A stretch of DNA of 62,186 nucleotides from JAIEPT01 sp038217425 (GTDB lineage: Bacteria > Planctomycetota > Planctomycetia > Gemmatales > Gemmataceae). Positions 32,956 through 41,831 of the stretch are shown here, in pieces. The DNA is taken from NCBI GenBank assembly GCA_038217425.1, contig JBBQPM010000012.1:1-62186 (forward strand). Reading direction: 5' to 3'. The notes below the pieces were generated by a model. That model was given only the letters and a program-made list of their open reading frames with translations, made no database searches and was not told the origin of the DNA. The position numbers were made by a program, and so were the translations under genes. Positions within the stretch are counted from its first letter, which is position 1. Each line of letters begins with the position of its first letter.

Positions 32956-34353
32956 ATGGCCAAGCGACCTACGCAAACCCTGGTTTTGATCACGCCGCGC
33001 GAGCTGATGCGCGCCGACTTCGGGCCCGGCAGCGCTCCGAAATTGCTCGCGCTCACGCGTCAACCGCGCCCCGACGTCGATCAGTTCGGGCTCCTCGTCG
33101 AGATGGCGCTGTTGCAAGGGGGCAAAACGGGGCCGCGAGTCTGGATCCTCTCGACCGATCTGTGGATGCATCCGCTCGAAGTCATCGTCAATATTCAAGG
33201 GATCTCGCGCAGCGAACAGATTCGCGCCCTCAGTCTCGAAGCGGAACAATTTTCGGGCATCAGCGGCCTCGATTCGCAGGTCGGGTTCATGCCGTTGCCG
33301 TCGGCGAACGGGATGCGGACGTTTCTGGTGTCGCAGATTCGCGACGCGGATCTGGACGACGCGGAAGGAATCGTGCGCAAGGCGGGGGGCAAGCTGGAAG
33401 GCATCCTGCATCCGGCGGCGCTGCCTGCATCGCTGACGACCACCGGCACGGGCGCCTGGCGCCGGCTCGAGTTTTGGCCCGATCAAACCGTGGCCGTCCA
33501 GCGCGAAGCGAGCGGGCAGTTGCGACATATGATTGTCACGGGCGACCCGGCGACGGGACGCTGGCGCGGCGACTACGAAACCTTTTGTCTCAAACAGCCG
33601 GAGATCCCGACGGAGGTTCTGCTGGCCACGCCCAGCCTGTCGCCGGACGAGGGGATGCCGCTGGAAGACGACGCGGTGCTGCCGGGTTGGCTGACGTCGT
33701 GGGCGGGATACTTGGCCGGCAAGGAACGCTCGGTGGCGTACGTGGCGCCCCCGACCCGGCCGATGGCGGAATCGACGCGGCGCGTTTACATGGGCCTGGG
33801 CGTCGCTGTCGCGCTCCTGCTATGCGTCGGGCATTACCTCTGGAGCGAGAAGTCGCTCGCCCAACTCAAGGGCGCAATCAAGAAAGCGGAGGAGCCGGCC
33901 GCTCGGCTCAAGGACTTGGACGAGACGATCAAGGCGAAGGCCAAGGCGCGCGAGGACGAGATCAAGAAGCTCAACAAGCTGCAGACCATGACGGAGAACC
34001 TGAGATCGCAGCGGACGCGCATCGCCCAGCTGCTGGAGGCGTGCGCCCTGCATCGGCACGAGGGGGCCAATCTGGTGATCCGCAAGATCGACGCCGAGAG
34101 CGGCGAGCCGCGGCTCTATGGCGAATGCATCGACGCGAAACATGCGAGCGTTTACTACAAGCAAGTTGCCGACTCGGTGCAGAAGTTCGGCTGGCAGGCG
34201 AGCCCGATGAACATCAGCGAGCACCCCGAGCGGAAGATATTGGGAGGCGGGCCGTTCTTTTTCGACGTCCGCTTCAACGACGCCCCGGCCATGGTGCAGC
34301 GACTGGTGAGCGCCGTCGGCACGAAACCTCGACCCGCTTTTGAGAGGGACTAA
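32956..34353 (+). CDS. PilM/PilN (GspL)-like assembly protein
   Basis: 465 residues from ATG 32956. The N-terminal ~270 residues resemble the cytoplasmic PilM/GspL part, a membrane segment lies at ~282-300 (VYMGLGVAVALLLCVGHYLW), and a coiled coil (KGAIKKAEEPAARLKDLDE, ~305-365) leads to a PilN-like ferredoxin-fold domain. GspL is the fused equivalent of PilM plus PilN. Three bases before the PilO-like gene, so co-translated. Inner-membrane assembly platform of a type II secretion or type IV pilus system. Confidence 0.72.
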   Translation: MAKRPTQTLVLITPRELMRADFGPGSAPKLLALTRQPRPDVDQFGLLVEMALLQGGKTGPRVWILSTDLWMHPLEVIVNIQGISRSEQIRALSLEAEQFSGISGLDSQVGFMPLPSANGMRTFLVSQIRDADLDDAEGIVRKAGGKLEGILHPAALPASLTTTGTGAWRRLEFWPDQTVAVQREASGQLRHMIVTGDPATGRWRGDYETFCLKQPEIPTEVLLATPSLSPDEGMPLEDDAVLPGWLTSWAGYLAGKERSVAYVAPPTRPMAESTRRVYMGLGVAVALLLCVGHYLWSEKSLAQLKGAIKKAEEPAARLKDLDETIKAKAKAREDEIKKLNKLQTMTENLRSQRTRIAQLLEACALHRHEGANLVIRKIDAESGEPRLYGECIDAKHASVYYKQVADSVQKFGWQASPMNISEHPERKILGGGPFFFDVRFNDAPAMVQRLVSAVGTKPRPAFERD

Positions 34354-34355
34354 TC

Positions 34356-34982
34356 ATGAAGTCGAGCGCCGCGCGCGACCGCTTGCTCAAGATGTTGCTC
34401 CCCGGACTTCTCGTGTTCGTGGTCTACGTCGTCTATTTCCTTTCGAGTAAGCAGAAGGCCCTCAGTAAGGCGGAAGAGGCGCTGACGAGCACCCGCAGCA
34501 AGGCGCCGCCTCCGCAGCTTCTGCTCAGCAAGCAGGCGGAAGTCGATCGCGTGCAGCAGGAACTGAACAAGGTCGCGGGTAATTCGCAGACGCTGAAGAA
34601 GGAATGGGACGCGCTGATGGGCCCGTTCGCCCGTGCCGACCAACGCGCGGCCCGTGTCGAGAAACTGCACGCGTTGCTCGAAGGTTCGTACCACTCGAAT
34701 GTGCCCAGGCTCGAGGTGCTCAAGGTCGGGCCGATCGACGCCGGCAGCGACACGCGCGATCTCAAGCTTTCGCCGACGCAAGAGAACCTGCTGAAGCTCT
34801 TGATCGAGAATAACGGCGGCCAGAAGCCGACGCTCTTTCGGGTGCAGGTTGCGGGGAGTTACTGGCAAGTGGTCGGCTTCTTGCAGGCGCTGGACGCGCA
34901 AGAGACGATCGCGATCCCGTTGGGGATTGCGATGAAGGAGGAGAAGGGCGTCAAGCGGTGGACGATCTTGATTTGGATCTAA
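34356..34982 (+). CDS. PilO (GspM)-like protein
   Basis: 208 residues, one N-terminal membrane segment (LLPGLLVFVVYVVYFLSS, ~14-31), a coiled coil (~35-95) and a small C-terminal domain. Size and layout fit PilO/GspM, which pairs with the PilN/GspL-like protein encoded just before it. Sequence similarity is low, so the call rests mainly on context and architecture. Confidence 0.65.
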   Translation: MKSSAARDRLLKMLLPGLLVFVVYVVYFLSSKQKALSKAEEALTSTRSKAPPPQLLLSKQAEVDRVQQELNKVAGNSQTLKKEWDALMGPFARADQRAARVEKLHALLEGSYHSNVPRLEVLKVGPIDAGSDTRDLKLSPTQENLLKLLIENNGGQKPTLFRVQVAGSYWQVVGFLQALDAQETIAIPLGIAMKEEKGVKRWTILIWI

Positions 34983-35003
34983 AGCATTCGAACGGTACCC
35001 GCC

Positions 35004-36134
35004 ATGAATCCGCTGGAAACGCTGCACTCCCTCTTCGCCCAGTGCGTCACGACTGATGCGTCCGATATCCACCTCGCCGCGGGGCTGCCGCCTTATTTTC
35101 GCATCCATGGCATCCTCGAACCGCTCGCCGACCGCGGCGTCTTCTCGGCCGCCCTGCTCCTGGAACTGGCGAACGCGGTGGCCGGGAAGTACGACCGCAA
35201 ACCCCTCGATCAGACGGGCTCGCTCGACGGCGCCCTCACCGCGCCGGACGGCACGCGCTACCGTTTCAACGTCTTCCGCCGGGGCGGCGAACATGCCGTT
35301 GCCCTGCGCCGGCTCGAAGATCGTTTCCGTCCCCTCTCCGAACTCGGCCTCCCCGATAGTCTCTACCATCTGTGCGATCATCCCGACGGCCTGGTGCTGG
35401 TGTGCGGCCCGACCGGCGCCGGCAAAAGCACCACGCTCGCCACGCTCATCGACCGCATCAACCTGACGCGCCCGTGCCATATCGTCACCATCGAAGATCC
35501 CATCGAGTACATCCACTCCTCCAAGAAAAGCCTGGTGAATCAGCGGCAAGTCGGCATCGACACCAGCAGCTTCAACGAGGCGCTGGTCGCCTCCCTACGT
35601 CAAGATCCCGACGTCATTCTGGTCGGCGAAATTCGCGAACTGAACACGATCCGCACCGCGGTTACCGCCTCGGAAACGGGGCATCTGGTTTTCACGACGG
35701 TGCATGCGGGCGATTGCGTCGGCGCCGTCGAGCGGCTGGTCTCGGTATTCCCGGCCGACGAGCAGACCGGCATGCGTCGGCAGCTGTCGCTGGTGTTGCG
35801 GGCCATCGTTTCGCAGCACCTGGTCCCCGCGGACGGCCCGGCGGCGCCCAAGCAACTCCAGCGCCGCAGCCGGGTCGTCATCTCCGAGATCATGCTCAAC
35901 ACCCCGGCCATCGCCAACTTGATCGCCACGGGCAAGAGCAACCAGATCTATTCGTCGCTGGAAACGGGGACGGCGCAAGGGATGCAAACGCTGGAGTTCG
36001 ACCTGGCCCGATTGTGGCACGCGAATCTCATCAGCGAAAACACCGCGATGACCATGGCCCGCAACCCGAACCTGGTCCGCGATCGCCTGAACTATCTCCG
36101 CAAAGGGGCGCAACGTCCAGGAATGACGCGATGA
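35004..36134 (+). CDS. PilT-type ATPase
   Basis: 376 residues. Walker A GPTGAGKST, Asp box and Walker B DVILVGEIRE, and His box TTVHAGD are intact; the N-terminal region ASDIHLAAGLPPYFRIHG is the PilT start. PilT hexamers drive pilus retraction in type IV systems. In a pure type II secretion system PilT is absent, so the operon favours a type IV pilus or a hybrid. Its TGA overlaps the ATG of the next ATPase gene (ATGA). Confidence 0.92.
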   Translation: MNPLETLHSLFAQCVTTDASDIHLAAGLPPYFRIHGILEPLADRGVFSAALLLELANAVAGKYDRKPLDQTGSLDGALTAPDGTRYRFNVFRRGGEHAVALRRLEDRFRPLSELGLPDSLYHLCDHPDGLVLVCGPTGAGKSTTLATLIDRINLTRPCHIVTIEDPIEYIHSSKKSLVNQRQVGIDTSSFNEALVASLRQDPDVILVGEIRELNTIRTAVTASETGHLVFTTVHAGDCVGAVERLVSVFPADEQTGMRRQLSLVLRAIVSQHLVPADGPAAPKQLQRRSRVVISEIMLNTPAIANLIATGKSNQIYSSLETGTAQGMQTLEFDLARLWHANLISENTAMTMARNPNLVRDRLNYLRKGAQRPGMTR

Positions 36135-37612
36135 ACGAGCCGCTCAATCTCGATCAGATCAAAGTCGATCCCGCCTGGGCGCTTCGGCTCCCCTCGGGCA
36201 TTGCCCTACGCCGCAAGATGCTCCCCTTCGCGCTGGACGACGGCCACGTCTACGTCGCCTGCGCCGATCCGCGCGACGCCACCGCCCTCGCCAACGTCGA
36301 GAAGGCGCTCGGCATGCCGGTCCGCGCCGAACTCGCGGAACCGCTGTCGCTCAAACGCGCGCTCGACCGCATCTACGGCGACGGTCAGGGGAGCAACCAG
36401 CACCGCGTCCGCTCCGTTGACATGCGCGCCAACACGGAACTGCAGGCCGACGACATCGTCAGCATCTGCGACGAGCTTCTGCACGCCGGCATCTTACGGC
36501 AAGCGTCGGACATCCACATCGATCCGGACGCGGAAGGGCTGCTCTTGCGGTTTCGCGTGGACGGCATGATGGAGCGTTATCGCCGACTGCCGGTGAGCGC
36601 GCAGAACGGCGTCTTGAGTCGTTTCAAGGTCATGGCGGGGATGGACATCGCAGAGAAGCGGGCGCCTCAGGACGGCGCGTTCAAACACAAGTTCGGCCGC
36701 GGCGCCATGACCATCGATATCCGCGTGGCCACGCTCCCCACCAAGCACGGCGAGCGCATGACGCTGCGGTTGCTCGCGCTGCAGACGGAAGGCCTGACGC
36801 TGGAACGCCTCGGCATGAGCCCGCGCGATCTCGGCACGTTTTCGCAGGCGATCGATCGGCCCCACGGTATGATCCTGCTCACCGGGCCGACCGGTTCCGG
36901 CAAGACGACGACGCTGTACGCCGGCATTCGCAAACTGCTCGAACACGACGATTACAACATCCTCACCGTCGAAGATCCGATCGAGTACGAGATCGCCGGA
37001 GTGGCGCAGGTCGAGATCGATTCGGCCGACAAGGTGACGTTCGTCAAGGCGCTGCGAAGCGTTTTGCGTCACGATCCGGACATCGTGATGATCGGCGAAA
37101 TCCGCGACCGCGAGACGGCGGACGTGGCCATCAAGGCGTCGCTCACGGGGCATCTGGTGCTGAGCACGCTGCACACGAACTCCGCGGCCAGCGTCATCAC
37201 GCGCCTGGTCGACATGGGCATCGACCGATATCTCGTGGCCGCGACGCTGCGATTGGCGGTTGCGCAGCGGCTGGTGCGCCAGCTGTGCGTGCGCTGCAAG
37301 AAGCCGAGGCCGCTCACGGACGAGGAGGCGCGCGTACTCGGCCGGCCCGAGTCGGCGGGCGTCACCATCTGGGACGCGGTCGGCTGTCTATACTGCGGCA
37401 AGAAGGGCTATCAGGGCCGAATCGGTCTCTTCGAGATGCTCTCGATCGACAGCGAGCGTTCGCGGTTGATTGCCGAGGGGATCGACGAGAACGAGCTATG
37501 CAAGCGGATGCAGAGCGAGCACTTCTTTTCGCTCGTGGACGACGGTTTCGAGAAGTTGTGCCTGGGCTTGACGTCGCTGCGTGAGGTGATGAGCGCGGTG
37601 ACGCAGTGGTGA
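36131..37612 (+). CDS. PilB/GspE-type ATPase
   Basis: 493 residues from ATG 36131. N-terminal GspE-N domain (~1-85), ATPase domain with Walker A GPTGSGKTT, Walker B DIVMIGEIRD and STLHTN, plus the metal-binding cysteine pairs C-V-R-C and C-L-Y-C characteristic of GspE/PilB. Drives assembly of the pseudopilus or pilus. No GspD secretin, PilC/GspF or prepilin peptidase gene lies in the window. Overlaps the PilT-like gene by four bases. Confidence 0.92.
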   Translation: MNEPLNLDQIKVDPAWALRLPSGIALRRKMLPFALDDGHVYVACADPRDATALANVEKALGMPVRAELAEPLSLKRALDRIYGDGQGSNQHRVRSVDMRANTELQADDIVSICDELLHAGILRQASDIHIDPDAEGLLLRFRVDGMMERYRRLPVSAQNGVLSRFKVMAGMDIAEKRAPQDGAFKHKFGRGAMTIDIRVATLPTKHGERMTLRLLALQTEGLTLERLGMSPRDLGTFSQAIDRPHGMILLTGPTGSGKTTTLYAGIRKLLEHDDYNILTVEDPIEYEIAGVAQVEIDSADKVTFVKALRSVLRHDPDIVMIGEIRDRETADVAIKASLTGHLVLSTLHTNSAASVITRLVDMGIDRYLVAATLRLAVAQRLVRQLCVRCKKPRPLTDEEARVLGRPESAGVTIWDAVGCLYCGKKGYQGRIGLFEMLSIDSERSRLIAEGIDENELCKRMQSEHFFSLVDDGFEKLCLGLTSLREVMSAVTQW

Positions 37613-37698
37613 TTTGTGCGCTTTTGGGTGGTCTTCCGCCGTCGGTCGTGGTATCCCTATGATAATGGGAGATTCGCGGGTTCGCTGGGGTAGTTGAC

Positions 37699-38913
37699 AT
37701 GGCCAAGCGTTTGGTGGTCTTAGCCGGGCCGGATGAAGGCCGAGCCTACGCGCTGGAGAACGACACGTTTCTTCTGGGGCGTAGCCGGGCCACGGATACG
37801 AAACTCATCGACCCGCACGTGTCGCGCGTTCACTGCCAAATCGACAAACAAGGCGACCAGTTTGTCCTCAGCGATTTCGACTCCGCGGGCGGAACCTTCG
37901 TCAACGGCGCCAAGGTGAGTCAGCACACGCTCAAGGTGGGCGACATCATTCAGATCGGCGCCACGCATCTGCAGGTCGCCGAAAAGGCCGACGCCGGCAA
38001 GCCCGCGCCGTCGGCAGCGGCGCCCGCCGGGGCCGGCAAGCGGAACGTGGCCGATAGCCTCGTCGGCAAAGAGGTCGGCCAATTCAAGTTCGGCGCGCTC
38101 CTCGCACGCGGCCGAAACGGCTACGTCTTTCACGGCCGAGACAAGAAACGCAACCACCCCCTCGTCCTCAAAGTCCTCGACGAAAAACGCATCGCTAACC
38201 AAAAAGATCTCGAACGCTTCGGCAAGGCCATGAAGGCGGCGATGGCGGTTCGACATCCGCATCTCCTGCGCGTCTACGGCGCCGGACGCACCGGCGGCAA
38301 CTGCTACATCGCCGAGGAGTACGTCCCCGGCGAAAGCCTGGCCGCGGTCATAAGGCGCATCGATAAGCCCGGACAGCTCGACTGGCGTTTGGCGATTCGC
38401 CTGGGGATCTACGTCGCCAAGGCGCTGCACACGGCGCATTCCAAGAAACTGCTGCACCTGGGCGTCTGCCCGCACAACATCCTCCTGGGCAAGACGCCGC
38501 AACAAACGAAGCTCAGCGACCTGATGCTGGCGTACGCGATCGCCGACGTGCCGACGCGTCCCGTGTCGGCGGCGGGGTTGCCGTCGGAGGGCCTGCCGTA
38601 CCAGCCGCCGGAACGAACGTCCAAGAGCGGCAAGGCCGGCCCGCAGTGCGATATCTACAGCCTGGGGGCGACGCTCTACGCCATGATCGCCGGCAAGCCG
38701 CCGTTCCAGGCGGCGACGGTGACGGAGTTGGTCGCCAAGATCCGCACCAAGCCGATCGCGACGCTCAAGAGCCTGAACGTCACGACCGACGACCTATTCG
38801 AAAAAGTCCTCATGAAGATGCTCGCCAAGAACCCCAAGAACCGCTTCGCGACGATGCGCGAAGTGCTGCGCTACCTGCTGCACGTCGCCAAGAAGGCCGG
38901 CGTCGATCTCTAA
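37699..38913 (+). CDS. FHA-domain pseudokinase
   Basis: 404 residues, cytoplasmic. Residues ~20-95 are an FHA domain (FLLGRSRATD ... VSRVHCQI ... GGTFVNGAKV), a phosphothreonine reader. Residues ~130-400 have a Ser/Thr kinase fold: Lys158 in LVLKVLD is kept, but the catalytic HRDIKPxN is HLGVCPHN (Gly255 for Asp, Cys257 for Lys) and DFG is Asp274-Leu-Met. Catalysis is therefore unlikely; it probably acts as a phospho-dependent scaffold or sensor. Starts 86 bases after the PilB-type gene, maybe in the same transcript. Confidence 0.88.
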   Translation: MAKRLVVLAGPDEGRAYALENDTFLLGRSRATDTKLIDPHVSRVHCQIDKQGDQFVLSDFDSAGGTFVNGAKVSQHTLKVGDIIQIGATHLQVAEKADAGKPAPSAAAPAGAGKRNVADSLVGKEVGQFKFGALLARGRNGYVFHGRDKKRNHPLVLKVLDEKRIANQKDLERFGKAMKAAMAVRHPHLLRVYGAGRTGGNCYIAEEYVPGESLAAVIRRIDKPGQLDWRLAIRLGIYVAKALHTAHSKKLLHLGVCPHNILLGKTPQQTKLSDLMLAYAIADVPTRPVSAAGLPSEGLPYQPPERTSKSGKAGPQCDIYSLGATLYAMIAGKPPFQAATVTELVAKIRTKPIATLKSLNVTTDDLFEKVLMKMLAKNPKNRFATMREVLRYLLHVAKKAGVDL

Positions 38914-38951
38914 AGAATCACTTACCTCGATCCTCTCAAGGAGTTTCACTC

Positions 38952-39668
38952 ATGCGGTCGTTCGTACCCTCTCTTGCGCTGTCTTTGTTGCTCGTCGGCG
39001 CGGTCTACGCCCAGGAACCCTACGGCAGCATCGCCGACGTCAAACTCGCCAAGCCCGAGGACGGCGTCGACGTCAAATCGGTCCCGCCGCCCGCAGACGC
39101 CGTCGTCCTCTTCAGCGGCAAAGACCTGGCCGAGAAATGGAACGGCGGCGACAAATGGAAGCTCGTCGACGGCGGCGCCGCCCAGGTCGGCGGAGGCAAC
39201 ATCCACTCCAAGGAAAAGTTCGGCGGAGCCTTCAAACTCCACGTCGAATTCCGCGTCCCCTACATGCCCAAGGCCTCCGGTCAGGGCCGAGGCAACTCGG
39301 GCGTCTACGTCCAGGGACGTTACGAAGTCCAGGTGCTCGACAGTTACGGCCTCGTCAGCAAGAACAACGATTGCGGCGGCATCTACAGCGTCGCGGCGCC
39401 ACTCGTCAACGCCTGCAAAGCCCCCACGGTGTGGCAATCCTACGACATCGAATTCCAGGCCCCGCCCTGCGCCGACGGCAAAAAGACCGGCCCCGCGCTC
39501 ATGACCGTCTACCACAACGGCGTCAAGATCCACGACAAGGTCGAGATCAAAACCGACAACACCACCGCCGGCATGGGCGGCAACGTCTGCGAACCCGGCC
39601 CGATCATGCTGCAAAACCACGGCAACCCGGTGCAGTTCCGCAACATTTGGCTGCTGCCGACGAAGTGA
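38952..39668 (+). CDS. secreted DUF1080 (3-keto-disaccharide hydrolase) protein
   Basis: 238 residues with signal peptide MRSFVPSLALSLLLVGAVYA. VVLFSGKDLAEKWNGGD (~51) and VEFRVPYMPKASGQGRGNSGVYVQGRYEVQVLDSYG are typical of DUF1080, concanavalin-like folds; members hydrolyse 3-keto-disaccharides. Start at ATG 38952 with AAGGAG upstream; the longer frame overlaps the pseudokinase gene. Followed by a UUCG-type hairpin. Confidence 0.9.
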   Translation: MRSFVPSLALSLLLVGAVYAQEPYGSIADVKLAKPEDGVDVKSVPPPADAVVLFSGKDLAEKWNGGDKWKLVDGGAAQVGGGNIHSKEKFGGAFKLHVEFRVPYMPKASGQGRGNSGVYVQGRYEVQVLDSYGLVSKNNDCGGIYSVAAPLVNACKAPTVWQSYDIEFQAPPCADGKKTGPALMTVYHNGVKIHDKVEIKTDNTTAGMGGNVCEPGPIMLQNHGNPVQFRNIWLLPTK

Positions 39669-39686
39669 CTTTCGCACATCCGAACA

Positions 39687-39712
39687 CGAACCGCGCCTTC
39701 GGGCACGGTTCG
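39687..39712 (+). terminator. hairpin with TTCG tetraloop
   Basis: CGAACCG (39687-39693) pairs with CGGTTCG (39706-39712); inside, GCC-TTCG-GGC adds three more pairs. Located 18 bases after the DUF1080 stop. Weak T-run follows (TTTCCC), so termination is probable, not certain. Confidence 0.5.
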
Positions 39713-39729
39713 AGTTTCCCCCCTATCGC

Positions 39730-39758
39730 TTTCGGCCGAAGCGGGGTGTTGTTAGAAT
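39730..39758 (+). promoter_or_regulatory. promoter candidate for DUF433/DUF5615 pair
   Basis: TAGAAT at 39753-39758 with a weak -35 (TTTCGG at 39730-39735) at 17 bases. Start expected near 39765, 25 bases before the ATG at 39790. Confidence 0.3.
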
Positions 39759-39789
39759 GCGGTGGGGAGCGAAGTCCTGGAGTTCATTG

Positions 39790-40020
39790 ATGAGCGAATC
39801 ATGGCGACGCCGAATCACCCTGGAACCCGGCAAGCGCGGCGGGCGTCCGTGCATACGGAATATGCGCATTACCGTCTACGACGTGATGTCCTACCTTGCA
39901 GCGGGCATGACCGTTGCGGAGGTGCTCGATGATTTCCCTTATTTGCAACTTGAGGACATTCACGCTTGTTTCGCGTTTGCAGCGGAGCGAGAACGAAACA
40001 TGATCGTCGCGGTCGCATGA
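39790..40020 (+). CDS. DUF433 antitoxin-like protein
   Basis: 76 residues from ATG 39790 (MSESWRRRITLEPG). The stretch GGRPCIRNMRITVYDVMSYLAAGMTVAEVLDDFPYLQLEDI is the DUF433 core, a helix-turn-helix-like antitoxin of type II systems. TGA overlaps the following ATG (ATGA). Probably represses the operon and neutralises the downstream PIN-like protein. Confidence 0.9.
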   Translation: MSESWRRRITLEPGKRGGRPCIRNMRITVYDVMSYLAAGMTVAEVLDDFPYLQLEDIHACFAFAAERERNMIVAVA

Positions 40021-40388
40021 GGCTCCTCTTCGACCAGAATCTGTCGCCCAAATTGATGCGCCTTTTGGCCGACCTGTTCCCGGGTTCGGAACACGTTCAA
40101 TCGGTCGGGTTGGATTGCGCGGAGGATGATCGGATCTGGCGATTCGCGATCCAGAATGGATTTGCGATCCTGAGCCAAGATGAAGACTACAACAATCTCA
40201 GCATTATCCGAGGTACGCCTCCGAAAGTGATCTGGTTGCAATTGGGCAATTGTACGACCGCACAAGTTGAAGCGAGCGTGGTTTCGCGTCACTCGAAAAA
40301 GATCGACGAGTACATCCAAAATCACGGACCCATGACCCGTCCAGAAGTCATTGAGCATGCCCTGACGAAGCTGCTCTCGGAAGTTTGA
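40017..40388 (+). CDS. DUF5615 PIN-like toxin
   Basis: 123 residues. MRLLFDQNLSPKL with Asp6 and ILSQDEDYNN are the acidic motifs of PIN-like (Mut7-C/DUF5615) nuclease folds; this family pairs with DUF433. Translationally coupled to it by a 4-base overlap. Predicted to be an RNase toxin, without direct evidence of its target. Confidence 0.88.
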   Translation: MRLLFDQNLSPKLMRLLADLFPGSEHVQSVGLDCAEDDRIWRFAIQNGFAILSQDEDYNNLSIIRGTPPKVIWLQLGNCTTAQVEASVVSRHSKKIDEYIQNHGPMTRPEVIEHALTKLLSEV

Positions 40389-40408
40389 GTTGTGTGCAGC
40401 GGGGGTTT

Positions 40409-40541
40409 CGCCGGAGGAGAAAACGGGACAATCATCCTTTCCTTCGCCACCTTTTCCCGTATGCCGTACTCCGAGGGGAAATGAGCCCAATAGAAAGATT
40501 AAGTCCCCTTTTCCTTTCTAAACTTCCTTTTCTCGTCCGGC
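40409..40541. repeat. distant inverted repeat in the gap before the ATPase module
   Basis: CGCCGGAGGAGAAAA (40409-40423) and its near-complement at 40527-40541 (one mismatch), separated by 103 bases. Nothing else is visible in the 207-base gap between convergent genes. It may form a terminator-like structure. Confidence 0.4.
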
Positions 40542-40595
40542 GGCACGAGGTTGAAGCTCATTTCGAATTTTAGAGCAGCCACGCGTTTCGATAGT

Positions 40596-41546
40596 CTACT
40601 TACGGAAGTGATATTGAAGACAGTCCACCGACCAATACGCTAAAAGCAGACCGGGGATGCCGAGAATTCTGACCAGATCGAAAAACTCGAATTCTCCAGA
40701 ACCTTTCAGCCAAACCCACATTCCGTAGAGCCCGCTTGCGAGCGACAAAAATCCCCATTCGCTCGCCTTGGCGCCGAATTGCCAGAACGTGCGTCGAACG
40801 CAGATCGGCACCTCTCCGGACAGTTTCCCCTCCTTCGCGACGACTTCGTAAAAGAGTCGCTCTGGCCTGCGGAGTATTTGCGGCGCGAAGACTTCCAAGG
40901 TAAAGATCCATTCGCCGCGTTCGCACTCCGTCCTTCGGACATGCACGACGTTCCGAATTTCCTCTAGTTTGACGCTGGAGGCTTCATGCGCGGGCTTGAT
41001 GCGAAGGTGGTACTTCGAATCCGCGTTGAGTAAATAAGTCGAATGGTCTTGTCGTGCGGATTGCTTGCTATCCGCCTCCTCGATTCGGATCGAGTCCGTC
41101 GACAGTCGGCGCGGTTCGAGAAAGCGAAAGCGCTGAGGTTTTTCGAGGTGCACGGGTTCTACGGCTCTCGAATCGCGCCATTCCGAACGCTTGCCGTTGA
41201 GATTTGCGGCCATGACCATTTCGAGTCGATTCTGTGCGACGATCAGTTCGATTTGTTCCGTATGACCGCTGTCCAGTTTCGGACAACGCAAGTTACGCTT
41301 GCCCGCTGCGACGACGCCGTCCGGACCGAAGTCGATCGCGAGATTTTCCAGAGGCGTCGCACCCCGGTTGCGGAACTCGAGGGCGACTTTGGTTCCCTCC
41401 TCGTACGTACAAATCGATTGCAATTTGACGTCGAGCGATTTTCGCAGCGACGGCTTGACTTCGAATCGCCCGGCACCCGCCGATTGCTTCGATACGAGTC
41501 CAGGTTCAGTCCCGACGATTTCAAGCTTGAATAGAACTCGGCTCAA
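40596..41546 (-). CDS. beta-rich membrane protein, C-terminal part of an interrupted gene
   Basis: 316 residues from a TTG codon at 41546; no ATG or Shine-Dalgarno is near. Beta-sandwich-like segments fill the first ~250 residues (VALEFRNRGATPLENLAIDFG resembles CARDB/Ig-like folds) and two hydrophobic segments end the protein (WGFLSLASGLYGMWVWL and GIPGLLLAYWSVDCLQYH). It is in the same frame as the preceding 89-codon gene, with a single TAA and five codons between. It is probably the second part of one 411-residue protein. Fourth in the module; possible membrane effector or anchor. Confidence 0.7.
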   Translation of the reverse strand: MSRVLFKLEIVGTEPGLVSKQSAGAGRFEVKPSLRKSLDVKLQSICTYEEGTKVALEFRNRGATPLENLAIDFGPDGVVAAGKRNLRCPKLDSGHTEQIELIVAQNRLEMVMAANLNGKRSEWRDSRAVEPVHLEKPQRFRFLEPRRLSTDSIRIEEADSKQSARQDHSTYLLNADSKYHLRIKPAHEASSVKLEEIRNVVHVRRTECERGEWIFTLEVFAPQILRRPERLFYEVVAKEGKLSGEVPICVRRTFWQFGAKASEWGFLSLASGLYGMWVWLKGSGEFEFFDLVRILGIPGLLLAYWSVDCLQYHFRK

Positions 41547-41561
41547 CTCGACAACTTGCGG

Positions 41562-41831
41562 TTACTTGACCATGACGGGAATCTTGAAACGATAGGTCTC
41601 ATCCGGACGCAGTACGATTCCGTGCTGAAACATGTCGATATCGAGTACGACGTTGGTATCGTCGCATTCCAGCGCATGCAGACGCACGGAGCGCAAATCT
41701 CCGTCCGTTCTCTTGAGGTGAAACGTCACGGGCAGCCATTCATCCGCGTAAAATCGCTGCCAGGGACCGTCGATCTTCACATCCAGTAGCGGCGAGACTT
41801 GAGGAAATGAGGCGTTTTCAGGTTCGGGCAT
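41562..41831 (-). CDS. 89-aa beta-rich protein, N-terminal part of an interrupted gene
   Basis: 89 residues from ATG 41831, overlapping the ATPase gene by 14 bases. Sequence is beta-rich (LLDVKIDGPWQRFYADEWLP ... TYRFKIPVMVK) without signal peptide. The TAA stop (41562-41564) is followed in frame by PQVVELSRVLFKLEIVG, which reads as natural protein. A single C-to-T change of a CAA Gln codon would explain it. Readthrough, a recent nonsense mutation or a sequence error are all possible. Confidence 0.65.
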   Translation of the reverse strand: MPEPENASFPQVSPLLDVKIDGPWQRFYADEWLPVTFHLKRTDGDLRSVRLHALECDDTNVVLDIDMFQHGIVLRPDETYRFKIPVMVK

